From positions 46,093 to 110,092 of the forward strand of contig CAMHKQ010000002.1 of assembly GCA_946185745.1 (NCBI GenBank): a stretch of 64,000 nt of DNA. Direction: 5' to 3'. The position numbers and the translations under genes were made by a program. The stretch comes from an uncultured Bacteroidales bacterium (GTDB lineage Bacteria; Bacteroidota; Bacteroidia; Bacteroidales; UBA932). This document shows, one piece after another, positions 8,876 through 17,378 of this stretch. Each line of letters starts with the position of its first letter. The stretch's first letter is position 1. A model generated the notes under the pieces. It did no database searches and was not told the origin of the DNA. It saw nothing but the letters and a program-made list of their open reading frames with translations.

Positions 8876-9848
8876 AGTTACTTTCCTGCTTTTCGTTGTT
8901 CCTGTTATAGCCTTCAAATGTACGAAAAAGTTCGCTCACCTCAAAATACAGGGGATAATGGTCGCTCACTCCGGCAAGGTAGCGCGGGCCGCTGAAAGCG
9001 CGGCGGGGCTTCATCCCCCCGTAGGTAGCGTCCTTTTCGGTCAGATGCGGCGCGGCGAAGACATGTTCCGTGGCCTGCAGCCCCTCCAGTACCGGGCAGC
9101 CGTCTATCTTCTCCCATTTCCCCTGGAATTTGATGGTGCCGGGAGTGTCGTCACCGCGGGAGACGCCTTCCGCGTCGGGAATCTCCTCATTGAAGTCCCC
9201 CACCGCCATGATGCGGGAGATGCCCTCGGCCCTGAGCGAATCCACCAGGCCATGCAGCCTCGCCATGGCCGTTTTCCGGCGCGTTTCGGAGCCTGCGCCC
9301 ACCTTGGAGGGATGGTGGTTCACCAGCACGGCCAGCCGCTCCTCCCCTTCGCCGAACACGGCGAGGAGAATGTCCCTCGTGGGCATTACGGCCCCTGTGC
9401 TGTCGTAAAGCGGGCAGGGCTTGGAAGATTCGAGGCGGAAGCGGGTCCTGCGGTAGAGCAGGGCGCAGTCGATGCCGCGATGGTCGGGAGAATCGTAATG
9501 CACTATGGCATAATCGAGTTTGTATAGCTGCGTGTTGGAAATGAGCGCCTTCAGCACGGAGCGGTCGCCCACTTCCGCGAAGGCCACGATGTCCGGCAGA
9601 CGGCCGTAGGCGTCCCCCGCCAGCAGGATGGTCTTGGCCACCGCGTTGCACTTGGTGCGGAAACGGCCGCGGCTCCAGTGCTTCCCCTCCATCTGCCCGG
9701 GCGGGAAAAAATTCTCCACGTTCCAGAACATGAGCGAAAATCGCCCCTCTCCGACAGGTGCGGCAGGGTTTTCCCGGCCCGGCAGGGCGCAGTCTGCCCT
9801 TCCGACAACCGCGAGCGCACAGATAACCGCCAACAAGCTCCGTATCAT
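8811..9848 (-). CDS. Exported endonuclease/exonuclease/phosphatase family protein with a 3' run-on
   Basis: 345 residues with an N-terminal signal peptide, MIRSLLAVICALAVVGRADC. The EEP fold motifs are present: LMFWNVENFF near the start, DIVAFAEVGDR, VLVNHHPSK, VGDFNEE and the terminal SDHYP. The family cleaves phosphodiesters or removes phosphates with a divalent metal; the substrate here is unknown. Family proteins normally end soon after the SDH motif. Here the frame continues for about 41 more residues of Asn/Arg/Ser-rich sequence through the promoter, leader and first 65 coding bases of the downstream BIG2 gene, so the native stop seems to have been lost or never formed. Confidence 0.82.
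   Translation of the reverse strand: MIRSLLAVICALAVVGRADCALPGRENPAAPVGEGRFSLMFWNVENFFPPGQMEGKHWSRGRFRTKCNAVAKTILLAGDAYGRLPDIVAFAEVGDRSVLKALISNTQLYKLDYAIVHYDSPDHRGIDCALLYRRTRFRLESSKPCPLYDSTGAVMPTRDILLAVFGEGEERLAVLVNHHPSKVGAGSETRRKTAMARLHGLVDSLRAEGISRIMAVGDFNEEIPDAEGVSRGDDTPGTIKFQGKWEKIDGCPVLEGLQATEHVFAAPHLTEKDATYGGMKPRRAFSGPRYLAGVSDHYPLYFEVSELFRTFEGYNRNNEKQESNYEKVSSSYNRNSIRRIRTLRL
8915..8944 (-). promoter_or_regulatory. Promoter of the BIG2 lipoprotein gene
   Basis: On the minus strand TTG (8944-8942), 19 bases, then TACATTTG (8922-8915). This is a textbook Bacteroidota promoter, 39 bases upstream of the ATG at 8875. It lies inside the 3' end of the upstream reading frame. Confidence 0.8.
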
Positions 9849-9851
9849 GCC

Positions 9852-9859
9852 CTAATATA
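9852..9859 (-). promoter_or_regulatory. Variant -7 element TATATTAG before the EEP gene
   Basis: TATATTAG on the minus strand ends three bases before the ATG at 9848. If used, transcription would start at or past the start codon, so this assignment is uncertain. An inverted repeat ATGTCT/AGACAT flanked by T-tracts lies at 9876-9896 in the same intergenic region. Confidence 0.3.
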
Positions 9860-9935
9860 GCCCGAATGTTTTTTTATGTCTTTCAAAAACAGACATTTCT
9901 TTTTGTAGACCTTATGAAAACAGAAAAAGATGGAG

Positions 9936-9943
9936 TATCTTTG
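9936..9943 (+). promoter_or_regulatory. -7 element TATCTTTG of ychF
   Basis: Exact TAnnTTTG match ending seven bases before the ATG at 9951. It decides the start: the in-frame ATG at 9930 lies upstream of it and is rejected. Confidence 0.65.
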
Positions 9944-9950
9944 CGATGTT

Positions 9951-11051
9951 ATGAGTCTTAAATGTGGAATAGTGGGGCTTCCCAACGTGGGCAAATCCAC
10001 CCTCTTCAATTGCATAAGTTCCGGCAAGGCGCAGGCCGCCAATTTCCCTTTCTGCACCATTGAACCCAATCTGGGCAGCACCAGTGTGCCCGACCGCAGA
10101 CTGGACGTTCTCAGCGACATCTGCAAGCCGCAGCGCACCATCCCCGCCACTGTGGACATCGTGGACATCGCCGGCCTCGTGAGGGGCGCCAGCAGGGGCG
10201 AAGGCCTTGGAAACCAGTTCCTTGCAAACATCCGAGAGTGCGACGCCATCCTGCACGTGCTGCGCTGCTTCGACGACGGCAACGTGGTGCATGTGGACGG
10301 CAGCGTAGACCCTGTCCGCGACAAGGACGTGGTGGACCTGGAGCTCCAGATCAAAGACCTCGAAACCATAGAGTCTCGCCTCGGAAAGGCCGAGAAGGCC
10401 GGCAAGGCCGGAGACAAGGACGCAAAGCGCACCTTCGAGCTGCTTAGCCGCTACAAGGCAGCGCTCGAGCAGGGCAAGAGCTGCCGCAGCGTCGCGCTCC
10501 TGAACGACGAAGAGGAGGCCATCGCCAGGAATCTCTTCCTGCTCACCAACAAGCCGATGCTCTATGTCTGCAACGTCGACGAGGCCTCCGCGGCGAAGGG
10601 CAACAAATACGTGGATGCTGTGCGCGAGGCCGTTCGCGACGAGAACGCCGGAATCCTGGTGATTGCCGCCAAGACCGAGGCGGAAATCGCCGAAATAGAA
10701 GACTTTGACGAAAGGAAGATGTTCCTCGAGGATCTCGGCCTCGAAGAGTCCGGCGTGGTGAGGCTCATCCAGGGCGCTTACCATCTGCTGGGCCTGCAGA
10801 CCTTCTTCACCGCCGGCTCCGACGAATGCCGCGCCTGGACCATTCATGTCGGCGACAAGGCCCCCAGGGCTGCCGGCGTCATCCACACCGACTTCGAAAA
10901 GGGCTTCATACGCGCCGAGGTCATCAAGTACGAAGACTTCGTCGCACTCAAGAGCGAATCGGCCTGCCGCTCCGCCGGCAAGCTCGCCACCGAAGGCAAA
11001 GAGTACGTCGTCCAGGACGGCGACATAATGCATTTCCTCTTTAATGTTTAA
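9951..11051 (+). CDS. ychF: Ribosome-associated ATPase YchF (OLA1 family)
   Basis: 366 residues, the normal length. An Obg-related P-loop NTPase that prefers ATP and binds ribosomes. Visible motifs: GLPNVGKSTLF at the start, NFPFCTIEPNLG (switch I), DIVDIAGLVRGAS (G3), a coiled-coil stretch near residues 130-170, the NVDE variant of the G4 motif, and the C-terminal TGS domain ending VQDGDIMHFLFNV. The start at 9951 (MSLKCGIVG) matches the family. A strong hairpin follows the stop directly. It stands alone between two leftward genes. Confidence 0.97.
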   Translation: MSLKCGIVGLPNVGKSTLFNCISSGKAQAANFPFCTIEPNLGSTSVPDRRLDVLSDICKPQRTIPATVDIVDIAGLVRGASRGEGLGNQFLANIRECDAILHVLRCFDDGNVVHVDGSVDPVRDKDVVDLELQIKDLETIESRLGKAEKAGKAGDKDAKRTFELLSRYKAALEQGKSCRSVALLNDEEEAIARNLFLLTNKPMLYVCNVDEASAAKGNKYVDAVREAVRDENAGILVIAAKTEAEIAEIEDFDERKMFLEDLGLEESGVVRLIQGAYHLLGLQTFFTAGSDECRAWTIHVGDKAPRAAGVIHTDFEKGFIRAEVIKYEDFVALKSESACRSAGKLATEGKEYVVQDGDIMHFLFNV

Positions 11052-11086
11052 AACAACGGCACCCCGAAATCGGGGTGCCGTTGTTT
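11051..11086. terminator. Bidirectional intrinsic terminator between ychF and ppiD-like gene
   Basis: A 17-bp perfect stem, AAACAACGGCACCCCGA against its complement at 11070-11086, with a two-base AA loop and T-rich flanks on both sides. It sits between two convergent stops and can serve both transcripts. Confidence 0.9.
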
Positions 11087-11119
11087 CGTTATCGGCTGAT
11101 TGACAGCCGCCGGCCTCTA

Positions 11120-13201
11120 CTAATAGAACCTGTCGCGGTGGTCCTTGACGTCTGCGATGCGGCTCATCACCGGGATGATCATCTGGGTGGTGTACTGAGC
11201 CTTCTGCAGAGCCTGGGCGGCAGCGTCTTCATCGGTGAAGAAGGAGCCGGCCTCGCGGGAATTGACCCTGAGGACATAGGTTGCGTAGTCACCTGCAACG
11301 GGGCCGTAGATCTGGCCCTCGGGAGCCACGTATGCGGCGCCTAAAAGGGCGGGATCAAGGGCGCGGACGGTGTTGGAAAGCGTCATCGCGGGCTCGTTGG
11401 TAACGGTGGCGCCGAACAGGGCGGCGATGTCTTCGAGAGATGTCTTGCCGGCCATCTTCTCGGCGACCTCAGCCTTCTTGGCCTCGGCCTGCTTGCGGGC
11501 GTAAAGCCTCTGGCGGATGGAAGGAGTAACCTCTTCGAGAGAAGCGACACCCTCATCGTAGGCCTTCTTCACGGTTGCTATAAAGAAGTAGTTGTTGTTG
11601 ACCGTGATGATGTCGGAAGCCTTGCCGACCTTGGCGTCGAACGCCCAGCGGGTAACCTCCTTGGCCTGGTCGATGGCGCCGTAGGAAGATGTGCCCTCGT
11701 TGATGTTCAGCGGGTGCGAGTACACGCCGAGGGAGTCGACAGCCTTCTTGTAGCCCTCGTAGCTGTGGTTTGCGAGGGTGGCGAAGCGGTTGGCCTGGGA
11801 GTAGTAATTGTTGAAAGTCTCCTTGGAGGAGATGGCGGCCTTCTCGAGGATGGCAACCCTCTTCTTGAGCACGGGAGCGGTCTTTTTGGTGACCATGACG
11901 ACATGGGTGCCGTACTGGGTATCGATCACATAGGGCTCGCCTACCTTTGCGGAGATGACGCTTTCGAAGCCGGGAATCATGTAGGTCTGGGTCATCCAGC
12001 CGATGTTGCCGAGTTCACCGTCGGCCTGTGAACCCTGGTCGGAGGAGAACTGCGCAGCAAGAGCCGCGAAATTGCCGCCCTTCCTGAGGACGCCCACGAG
12101 GCTGTCGGCAACGGCCTTCCTGGCGGAGCTGAGAAGGATGTGCTTGACATAGACGGAGTCGGAAACCGGGGCGGAGTCGAGAACCCTCACGGCATAGAAG
12201 ACATTGTTGTTGTCCTTGATGACGGGGGAGACGACGCCCTTGCCGTCGAACACGAAGTCGTTGATTTCTGCATTTACGGTGTTGAGCTCGCCCGCCTTGT
12301 ACCAGTAGTCGCTGAGCTGGCGGTCGGAGTTCTTAAGAAGGAAGGACTTCATGTTGTCGGTGGTGGCGAACTGGTCGTAGACCTCGGAGATCTTCTGGTT
12401 GGCGAAGGCGATGTCGTCCTCGGACGGGGTGACCTCGAACACCACGTATTCAATGTCCCTGTTGGCCCTCTGCTCGAAGAAATCGGGATGGGCCTTGTAG
12501 TATGCCTTGATTTCGGCGGGGGAGACCACGATGGTGCTGTCCTGCATGAACGGATAGCTCACGGCGACATAGTCAACGTTGGCGGTAGTGTTGTTCATGG
12601 CCACGGACTCGGCCTTCTCAAGCGCGTTCTGGTAAGAGGAAGCGGTGAAAAGGTTACCGTACTTGGCGTAGTACTGCTGGCTGTTGACGGTGTTCTGCAG
12701 ATAGTTCCAGTAGGTCTGGAGACGGCCGGTCTGGTCCTGCGGGATGCTGTTCTGGATGAAGTCCACCACGTTCTGCGGGTCGAAGCCCTGGGAAGTGGAG
12801 AAGGCCTGGAGAATGACCGGAGAGGGATTGCTGCCGGTGGTGAGGTCGAGCATTTCTGCCTTGCCGACGGTGATGCCTGCGTTCTGGGCGTTCTTGATGA
12901 ACATGTATTTGTCTACCAGGCTCTGCCATGCGGCGTCGCGGATCTGCTTCTGCTCCTGCTCGCTGTGTGCGGTGGTGCCGCTGATGACTTCGTTGATGTC
13001 GGTGAAACGCTGCACATCCTCTGCGTAGTCGGTATAGCGTATAGCCCGGCCTGCAATCTTGCCAACGTCATATTTGCTGGACATTCCCTGCAGGGCGGAC
13101 TCCAATGTGCTCGGGTCTATAATAAACGACAAAAGGGCCAGCGCGATGATGATCGAGATCGCAAGGCCGAACTTAACACGGATTTTTTCAAGTACCGCCA
13201 T
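11120..13201 (-). CDS. PpiD/SurA-type periplasmic peptidyl-prolyl isomerase
   Basis: 693 residues with one N-terminal membrane anchor (FGLAISIIIALALLSFII) and a large periplasmic part. An SurA-like N-terminal chaperone region covers about residues 40-280. A parvulin-type rotamase domain follows around residues 335-440, with VYVKHILLSS, GGNFAALAAQFSSDQGS, GELGNIGWMTQ and VIDTQYGTHVVMVT. The C-terminal third is helical. This is the Bacteroidota PpiD-like chaperone that assists folding of exported and outer-membrane proteins. It has its own promoter (13239-13246) but follows the lptC block in the same direction. Confidence 0.93.
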   Translation of the reverse strand: MAVLEKIRVKFGLAISIIIALALLSFIIDPSTLESALQGMSSKYDVGKIAGRAIRYTDYAEDVQRFTDINEVISGTTAHSEQEQKQIRDAAWQSLVDKYMFIKNAQNAGITVGKAEMLDLTTGSNPSPVILQAFSTSQGFDPQNVVDFIQNSIPQDQTGRLQTYWNYLQNTVNSQQYYAKYGNLFTASSYQNALEKAESVAMNNTTANVDYVAVSYPFMQDSTIVVSPAEIKAYYKAHPDFFEQRANRDIEYVVFEVTPSEDDIAFANQKISEVYDQFATTDNMKSFLLKNSDRQLSDYWYKAGELNTVNAEINDFVFDGKGVVSPVIKDNNNVFYAVRVLDSAPVSDSVYVKHILLSSARKAVADSLVGVLRKGGNFAALAAQFSSDQGSQADGELGNIGWMTQTYMIPGFESVISAKVGEPYVIDTQYGTHVVMVTKKTAPVLKKRVAILEKAAISSKETFNNYYSQANRFATLANHSYEGYKKAVDSLGVYSHPLNINEGTSSYGAIDQAKEVTRWAFDAKVGKASDIITVNNNYFFIATVKKAYDEGVASLEEVTPSIRQRLYARKQAEAKKAEVAEKMAGKTSLEDIAALFGATVTNEPAMTLSNTVRALDPALLGAAYVAPEGQIYGPVAGDYATYVLRVNSREAGSFFTDEDAAAQALQKAQYTTQMIIPVMSRIADVKDHRDRFY

Positions 13202-13238
13202 AATATTGTATAATTTTAATTAATAATCAAATGGACCG

Positions 13239-13246
13239 CGAAGATA
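13239..13246 (-). promoter_or_regulatory. -7 element TATCTTCG of the ppiD-like gene
   Basis: Seven of eight match to TAnnTTTG on the minus strand, 37 bases before the ATG at 13201, in an 84-base AT-rich gap. Confidence 0.45.
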
Positions 13247-13285
13247 ACAATTTTCTTTTAAATAATAGGTTAACCCATATTTTTT

Positions 13286-13930
13286 TCATCGCCTGAGCAG
13301 CGGGCCGATGAAATTCACGGAATCCACGAGCACCTTTGTGGTGTCCCTTTCGGCGATGCCGTAACTGTTGAAGGGGTTGTAGAGAATTGCGTTTTCGGCC
13401 CTGTCGTCGCTCCGCATTCCGGTGCCCTGCATATAGCCGTCCGGAGAGAAGAGTTGTACGTAACAGTCGGTGTATATTTCGTTTGCGGTCCTGTCCCAGT
13501 AGAGGGTGTCGGTCTCCATGGTCTCCTGCTTTATGACATTGTGCACTATCACATGGCCGAAGGCTTCCCATATCTCTTTCCGGCCGGGCCGCCCGCCTTC
13601 ATACTTCTCGGATATGTGCTTGCCGTTGTCGGCCACTATCACGGTCTGGAGCAGGCCTTCGGGGGTATAGGCATAAATCGAGACGCCGTTGGGGAAGGAC
13701 TCGTAGGTGATGGAGTCGTTGTCGAAACTCATCATGATCGGAGCCTCCATGCGGACCGACAGGGCGCCGTTCTTGGTCTGCACGGCGAACATGTCCTCAA
13801 GCGTCTGTACGGGGGTCTCGGCCATGTTTATCTTCTCGGCCTCGCCCAGCTTGCTGCGGCAGGAAATAAACAGGACAGCAAGCGCCGCAGCGCTTGCCAT
13901 CCTCAAAAAAATCTTGTTTCGTCCTTTCAC
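13286..13930 (-). CDS. lptC: LPS export ABC transporter periplasmic protein LptC
   Basis: 214 residues. It begins with GTG at 13930, immediately after the TAA of the TPR gene with no base between, so translation is very probably coupled. The N-terminus is a lipoprotein-like signal, ALAVLFISC. Family motifs include QTLEDMFAVQTKNGALSVRMEAP, FPNGVSIYAYTPEG, the A.YDE-like stretch and DTLYWDR.ANEIYTD. LptC receives lipopolysaccharide from LptBFG and passes it to LptA. The transporter genes are not in the window. The context, an outer-membrane protein and a periplasmic chaperone, fits envelope biogenesis. Confidence 0.88.
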   Translation of the reverse strand: MKGRNKIFLRMASAAALAVLFISCRSKLGEAEKINMAETPVQTLEDMFAVQTKNGALSVRMEAPIMMSFDNDSITYESFPNGVSIYAYTPEGLLQTVIVADNGKHISEKYEGGRPGRKEIWEAFGHVIVHNVIKQETMETDTLYWDRTANEIYTDCYVQLFSPDGYMQGTGMRSDDRAENAILYNPFNSYGIAERDTTKVLVDSVNFIGPLLRR

Positions 13931-15253
13931 TTATTTCTGGGTGCGGACCGTGGTGGTGGCGCTCATGCCGCTGCAGTTCACGGTGTAAGCCTTGCCGTCC
14001 ACGAGGTCGTACATGAATGCGTCGGCCGTCTGCGGATAGTAGCGGGAGAACTGGGCCGCCATGCGGTTGGCCTCGTCTGCCAGGGAAGGATCCTCGGCGG
14101 CAGCCTTGCGCATGTTGTCGACAGCCACCCAGAAGTGCGCGCGGGAAGAGATTTCGTCGCCGCCGCAGCTCACGGTACCCCAGATCTGGCCGATGAGGAA
14201 GTAGCACTTGCCTGCGAGGGAACGGTCGTTCTCGAGGGCTGCGCGGGCCGCCGCGTTGGCCTTGGCGAAGCGGGCGTTCTTGTAGCAGAATGCCGCGAGC
14301 TCATACTGGTATGAAGCATCGGTGAGGGCGTCGGACTCGTCGTACTCGATGGCCTCGTCCATGTACTTGAGGGCCTCGTCCACGTTGTTCCTGGCGGCGT
14401 TGAGCTTATACAGGAAGTATGCGGAGTTGTGGCTGGGCTCGAGCTTGTACATGGTGGTTGCGGCCTTGAGGTAGAGGTCGTTGTTCTGGCAGTCCTCGGT
14501 GATGGCCAGCATCTTCACGATGTTCTTCGCGAGGTCGAGGTTGTTCGGATCGGCGTTGAAGCGCGGAGTGAAGAGCCTGATGAGCTCTTCGCAGCTCGCG
14601 ACCTTGCTGCCGATGAACAGGCTTTCGAGGTCGGAACGGACCTTCTGGTTCTGCTCCACTTCCTCGGGCCCCTTGGCCTTTACCTGGTCGAGGAAGGCGA
14701 TGTTGCGCTGATAGCTGTTGATGACGTCCTCGGAAGTGAGCTTGCCGGCTTCGTAAAGATTGATGGCGCTCTGGAGGTCGAACAGGAAGAGCGAGGTCTT
14801 GGTGTTCGCCTTGTTGTTCTCGATTATCTCGTTGAAGGCCTTGTACAGGCGCTCGGGGTCGTCCTTTATGTAGTTTGCGAGATCCTGGCCCATGTTGTTG
14901 AACGCGGACACCGCATTCTTGGGATACGTGGCGGCGCGGTCCCTGTGCAGCTGCAGCAGGGAGTCGATGAGGGCGTTGCGGTACGCCTCGTTGCCGGCGT
15001 TCCGGGTGATGACCCTGCGGAGGAGGGTGGTGCCGTTCAGAAGCATGTTCTGGCTCGCGGTGGGCGGGCACAGCTTGTAGGCCTTGCGCCAGTTGGGCAG
15101 GGCGTCGTCGTACGCTTTCTGCTTGTAGTACTCCTGATAGTAAGACAGGTACTTGATGCATTCAGCGCTGTCCTTTCCATACTTTCCCTGTGCGGAGAGG
15201 TTGGCCGAGAAGGCAACCAGAAGGGTTAAAATCGCAATAGTTAATTTTTTCAT
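13931..15253 (-). CDS. Tetratricopeptide repeat protein, exported
   Basis: 440 residues with a signal peptide (MKKLTIAILTLLVAFSANLSAQ). At least three TPR-like helix pairs are visible, around YLSYYQEYYKQKAYDDALPNW, AYFLYKLNAARNNVDEALKYM and YELAAFCYKNARFAKANAAAR. It ends directly before the GTG of lptC. It lies 22 bases downstream of the outer-membrane protein gene and so is part of the coaX-OMP-TPR-lptC operon. Likely a periplasmic scaffold; the partner is unknown. Confidence 0.83.
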   Translation of the reverse strand: MKKLTIAILTLLVAFSANLSAQGKYGKDSAECIKYLSYYQEYYKQKAYDDALPNWRKAYKLCPPTASQNMLLNGTTLLRRVITRNAGNEAYRNALIDSLLQLHRDRAATYPKNAVSAFNNMGQDLANYIKDDPERLYKAFNEIIENNKANTKTSLFLFDLQSAINLYEAGKLTSEDVINSYQRNIAFLDQVKAKGPEEVEQNQKVRSDLESLFIGSKVASCEELIRLFTPRFNADPNNLDLAKNIVKMLAITEDCQNNDLYLKAATTMYKLEPSHNSAYFLYKLNAARNNVDEALKYMDEAIEYDESDALTDASYQYELAAFCYKNARFAKANAAARAALENDRSLAGKCYFLIGQIWGTVSCGGDEISSRAHFWVAVDNMRKAAAEDPSLADEANRMAAQFSRYYPQTADAFMYDLVDGKAYTVNCSGMSATTTVRTQK

Positions 15254-15275
15254 ATCCGTGGTTGTTTCGTGTTTT

Positions 15276-16610
15276 CTAATTGTATCTGGGCTGCTGGAAC
15301 CAGATGTCGAACAGGCTCACACCGACTCCGACCCTGAAATAGTTCTCGCGCACCAGGCTTCCGTTGAACGGGCCCCTCTGTCCGATGTCCACCATCACGG
15401 TAAGACCGTTGTACCAGCGGAAGACGGGGAGGGTCGCCCCCAGTGTTATTCCGGCAGAATTGACCGTGTTGCCGGCGACCGTGTAGTAGTCTTTATTGTA
15501 GTAGGCGCCCGCCCTGTAAGCTATGCGCCGGCTGTAATAGCGTACGTCGTTCAGGTTGGGCACATACTCGAAACCCGCTCTGTAGCTTTCCCTTACGCTG
15601 GCAGCGAAGCTCTGTGGGGCGTTGCTTACGCTGAAACCTTTTGCAGAATCCATACCAGAGTGCGTCCAGTCGGAACGCAGGTAGTTGAATTCGCCCTTGA
15701 ACTTGCCCCTGACGTCGAAGCCGATGCCCACTCCGAGCTCGCCTGCCAGATAGACCGCGGGGGAGATTTTCCTCAGCGTGTCTGCGTAGGAGTCGATGAT
15801 GATGTTCTGCACGGAACCGGCGGAATAGTGGCTGTAGTCGTTGAAGCCGCCGACCCTTGCCGCAAGCTGGTAGGTGGCGCCGATGGTGAGGGAGAAGTCC
15901 TTGCCTATGGGCTGTTCGTACTGCATGCCGAACTTGCCGGTGAAGGCGTTCAAGGTAAGGGTGTAATCGTCCCGGACTTCGTTGTAGCCTGACGAGAGGA
16001 AGTCCTGGGCGTAGTTTTTCTCTATCTTTCCGAAGATGTATTCGGCCTCGGCACCTATGGAAAAACGCTTGCCGAAAGCCATCGACAGGCCGCCGAAAGC
16101 ATTGTAGAGGCTGCCCTGACCGGTTGCGGAATATTTGATGTTGCCGCTGGCGGCTATCACCTTCGGATCGGTTTCCTTGGCAGTGAACCTGTAGCCGGTG
16201 CTGCTGTAAGGACGGAGACCTATCACCATGGCGAGTTTGTTCCATATGGGGAAGGAAACGGCAAAACCGCCGATGTTGGTGTTGTTGTTGGCCGATTTGT
16301 AGGTGTTGCCGCCGTAGGTCTGCCGGTAAATCGTATTGGTGTTGAAGATGGAGAAATCTATCATGAGGGCCAGGGAGTCGCGGACTGCGACGGCGGCCGG
16401 ATTGACGGTGTTGAGATAGCGGTGGTTGCGGGACGCCACGCCGACGCCGCCCATGCTGTAGTTGTATGCCGAATACGCCTGCGTAAGGTTGCCTACAGCA
16501 AAGATGGAGTAGGGGGAATACGAGGAGTATTCGCCGTTCTGGGCGGAGGCGGGAAGGGAAAACGCCGCAAGGAGCGCCGCTGCGAGTATGCTATATGTTT
16601 TTCTCAACAT
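15276..16610 (-). CDS. Outer-membrane beta-barrel protein (FadL-like size and layout)
   Basis: 444 residues. A signal peptide ends ASAQNGEYSSYSPYS. NYSMGGVGVASRNHRYLNTVNPAA is the family's N-terminal plug-like motif, and alternating aromatic strands continue to the terminal GVSLFDIWFQQPRYN. This matches a Bacteroidota outer-membrane protein that travels with coaX. The start overlaps the coaX 3' end by 20 bases, showing translational coupling. Function is unknown; transport of a hydrophobic compound would be a guess from the shape. Confidence 0.78.
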   Translation of the reverse strand: MLRKTYSILAAALLAAFSLPASAQNGEYSSYSPYSIFAVGNLTQAYSAYNYSMGGVGVASRNHRYLNTVNPAAVAVRDSLALMIDFSIFNTNTIYRQTYGGNTYKSANNNTNIGGFAVSFPIWNKLAMVIGLRPYSSTGYRFTAKETDPKVIAASGNIKYSATGQGSLYNAFGGLSMAFGKRFSIGAEAEYIFGKIEKNYAQDFLSSGYNEVRDDYTLTLNAFTGKFGMQYEQPIGKDFSLTIGATYQLAARVGGFNDYSHYSAGSVQNIIIDSYADTLRKISPAVYLAGELGVGIGFDVRGKFKGEFNYLRSDWTHSGMDSAKGFSVSNAPQSFAASVRESYRAGFEYVPNLNDVRYYSRRIAYRAGAYYNKDYYTVAGNTVNSAGITLGATLPVFRWYNGLTVMVDIGQRGPFNGSLVRENYFRVGVGVSLFDIWFQQPRYN

Positions 16611-17316
16611 AATCGTTCGTCATGATGGCCATGCCCATAAGCACCAGGTTGCCCATTACGAACAGCGAGTACTTCATGCGCTTGGCGAAATATATTGCGT
16701 CGCCCCCGGTGAAAACTATCACGTTGCCCGGAAGCTGACGGATATAGCCTTCGATTTCAAACATTATGCCCGAAATGACTCCGGACTCTATGGAGCTCTG
16801 GAGGGAGTTGCCTTCCTGCGGGAATTTCTGGGGGGTGTTCACCAGCGGCAGAGCCTTTGCGTAGCGGTTCAGCGCCTTGAAACGGGTGCGGCAGCCCGGG
16901 GAGATGTTGCCCCCGCGGTACTGGCCGTCGGCATCAACCAGGTCGATGGTGAGGGTGGTGCCGAAATCGAAGATGGTGCATGGCTTTCCTTTGAACAGGT
17001 ATCGCACCGCCATGATGGAAGCGGCCCTGTCGTAGCTCAGATGCTCTGGGATGCCGTAGCGCTGGAGATACTCCAGGTGCTCGCCGTCCAGCACCATGAG
17101 ATGGTTGCACTGCGCCCTGAGGGATTCCTCCTCGGCCTGGCTCAGGGGCCTGGCCGAAACCACCGCCATTACGTCGGGCCTTTCCTTTCCGGTGATGCTG
17201 AGGATGAAGTCCATTGTCTTCTCGCCTTGGTAACGGAAGGTCTTGCCGAGGGTGACCCCCTCGGCCCATGCCGCCTTGAGCGCGGTGTTGCCTATTTCTA
17301 TTACCAGGTTTGCCAT
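16591..17316 (-). CDS. coaX: Type III pantothenate kinase
   Basis: 241 residues, first enzyme of coenzyme A synthesis, acting in the cytoplasm with ATP and pantothenate. The family motifs are EIGNT at residues 7-11 (normally DxGNT), SYDRAAS (normally GxDR) and FDFGTTLTIDLVD followed by GGNISPGC. The acidic residue in the first phosphate-binding motif is Glu instead of the usual Asp, and the Gly before the DR motif is Ser; both changes are conservative and the rest is intact. First gene of the operon with the outer-membrane protein, TPR protein and lptC, driven by the promoter at 17339-17368. Confidence 0.92.
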   Translation of the reverse strand: MANLVIEIGNTALKAAWAEGVTLGKTFRYQGEKTMDFILSITGKERPDVMAVVSARPLSQAEEESLRAQCNHLMVLDGEHLEYLQRYGIPEHLSYDRAASIMAVRYLFKGKPCTIFDFGTTLTIDLVDADGQYRGGNISPGCRTRFKALNRYAKALPLVNTPQKFPQEGNSLQSSIESGVISGIMFEIEGYIRQLPGNVIVFTGGDAIYFAKRMKYSLFVMGNLVLMGMAIMTNDYVEKNI

Positions 17317-17338
17317 AGTGTACCTTATATACAGCCTG

Positions 17339-17368
17339 CAAATTTAACGATTTATTTCGGTAAACCAA
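17339..17368 (-). promoter_or_regulatory. Promoter of the coaX operon
   Basis: On the minus strand TTG (17368-17366), 19 bases, TAAATTTG (17346-17339), then 22 bases to the ATG at 17316. This is an exact Bacteroidota promoter. Confidence 0.82.
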
Positions 17369-17378
17369 ACTGCCCCTT

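Noticed and set aside
9876..9896. Inverted repeat ATGTCT/AGACAT with T-tracts as a terminator
   Set aside because: It lies between divergent gene starts, where no transcript is expected to end; an operator is equally possible, so no terminator is called.
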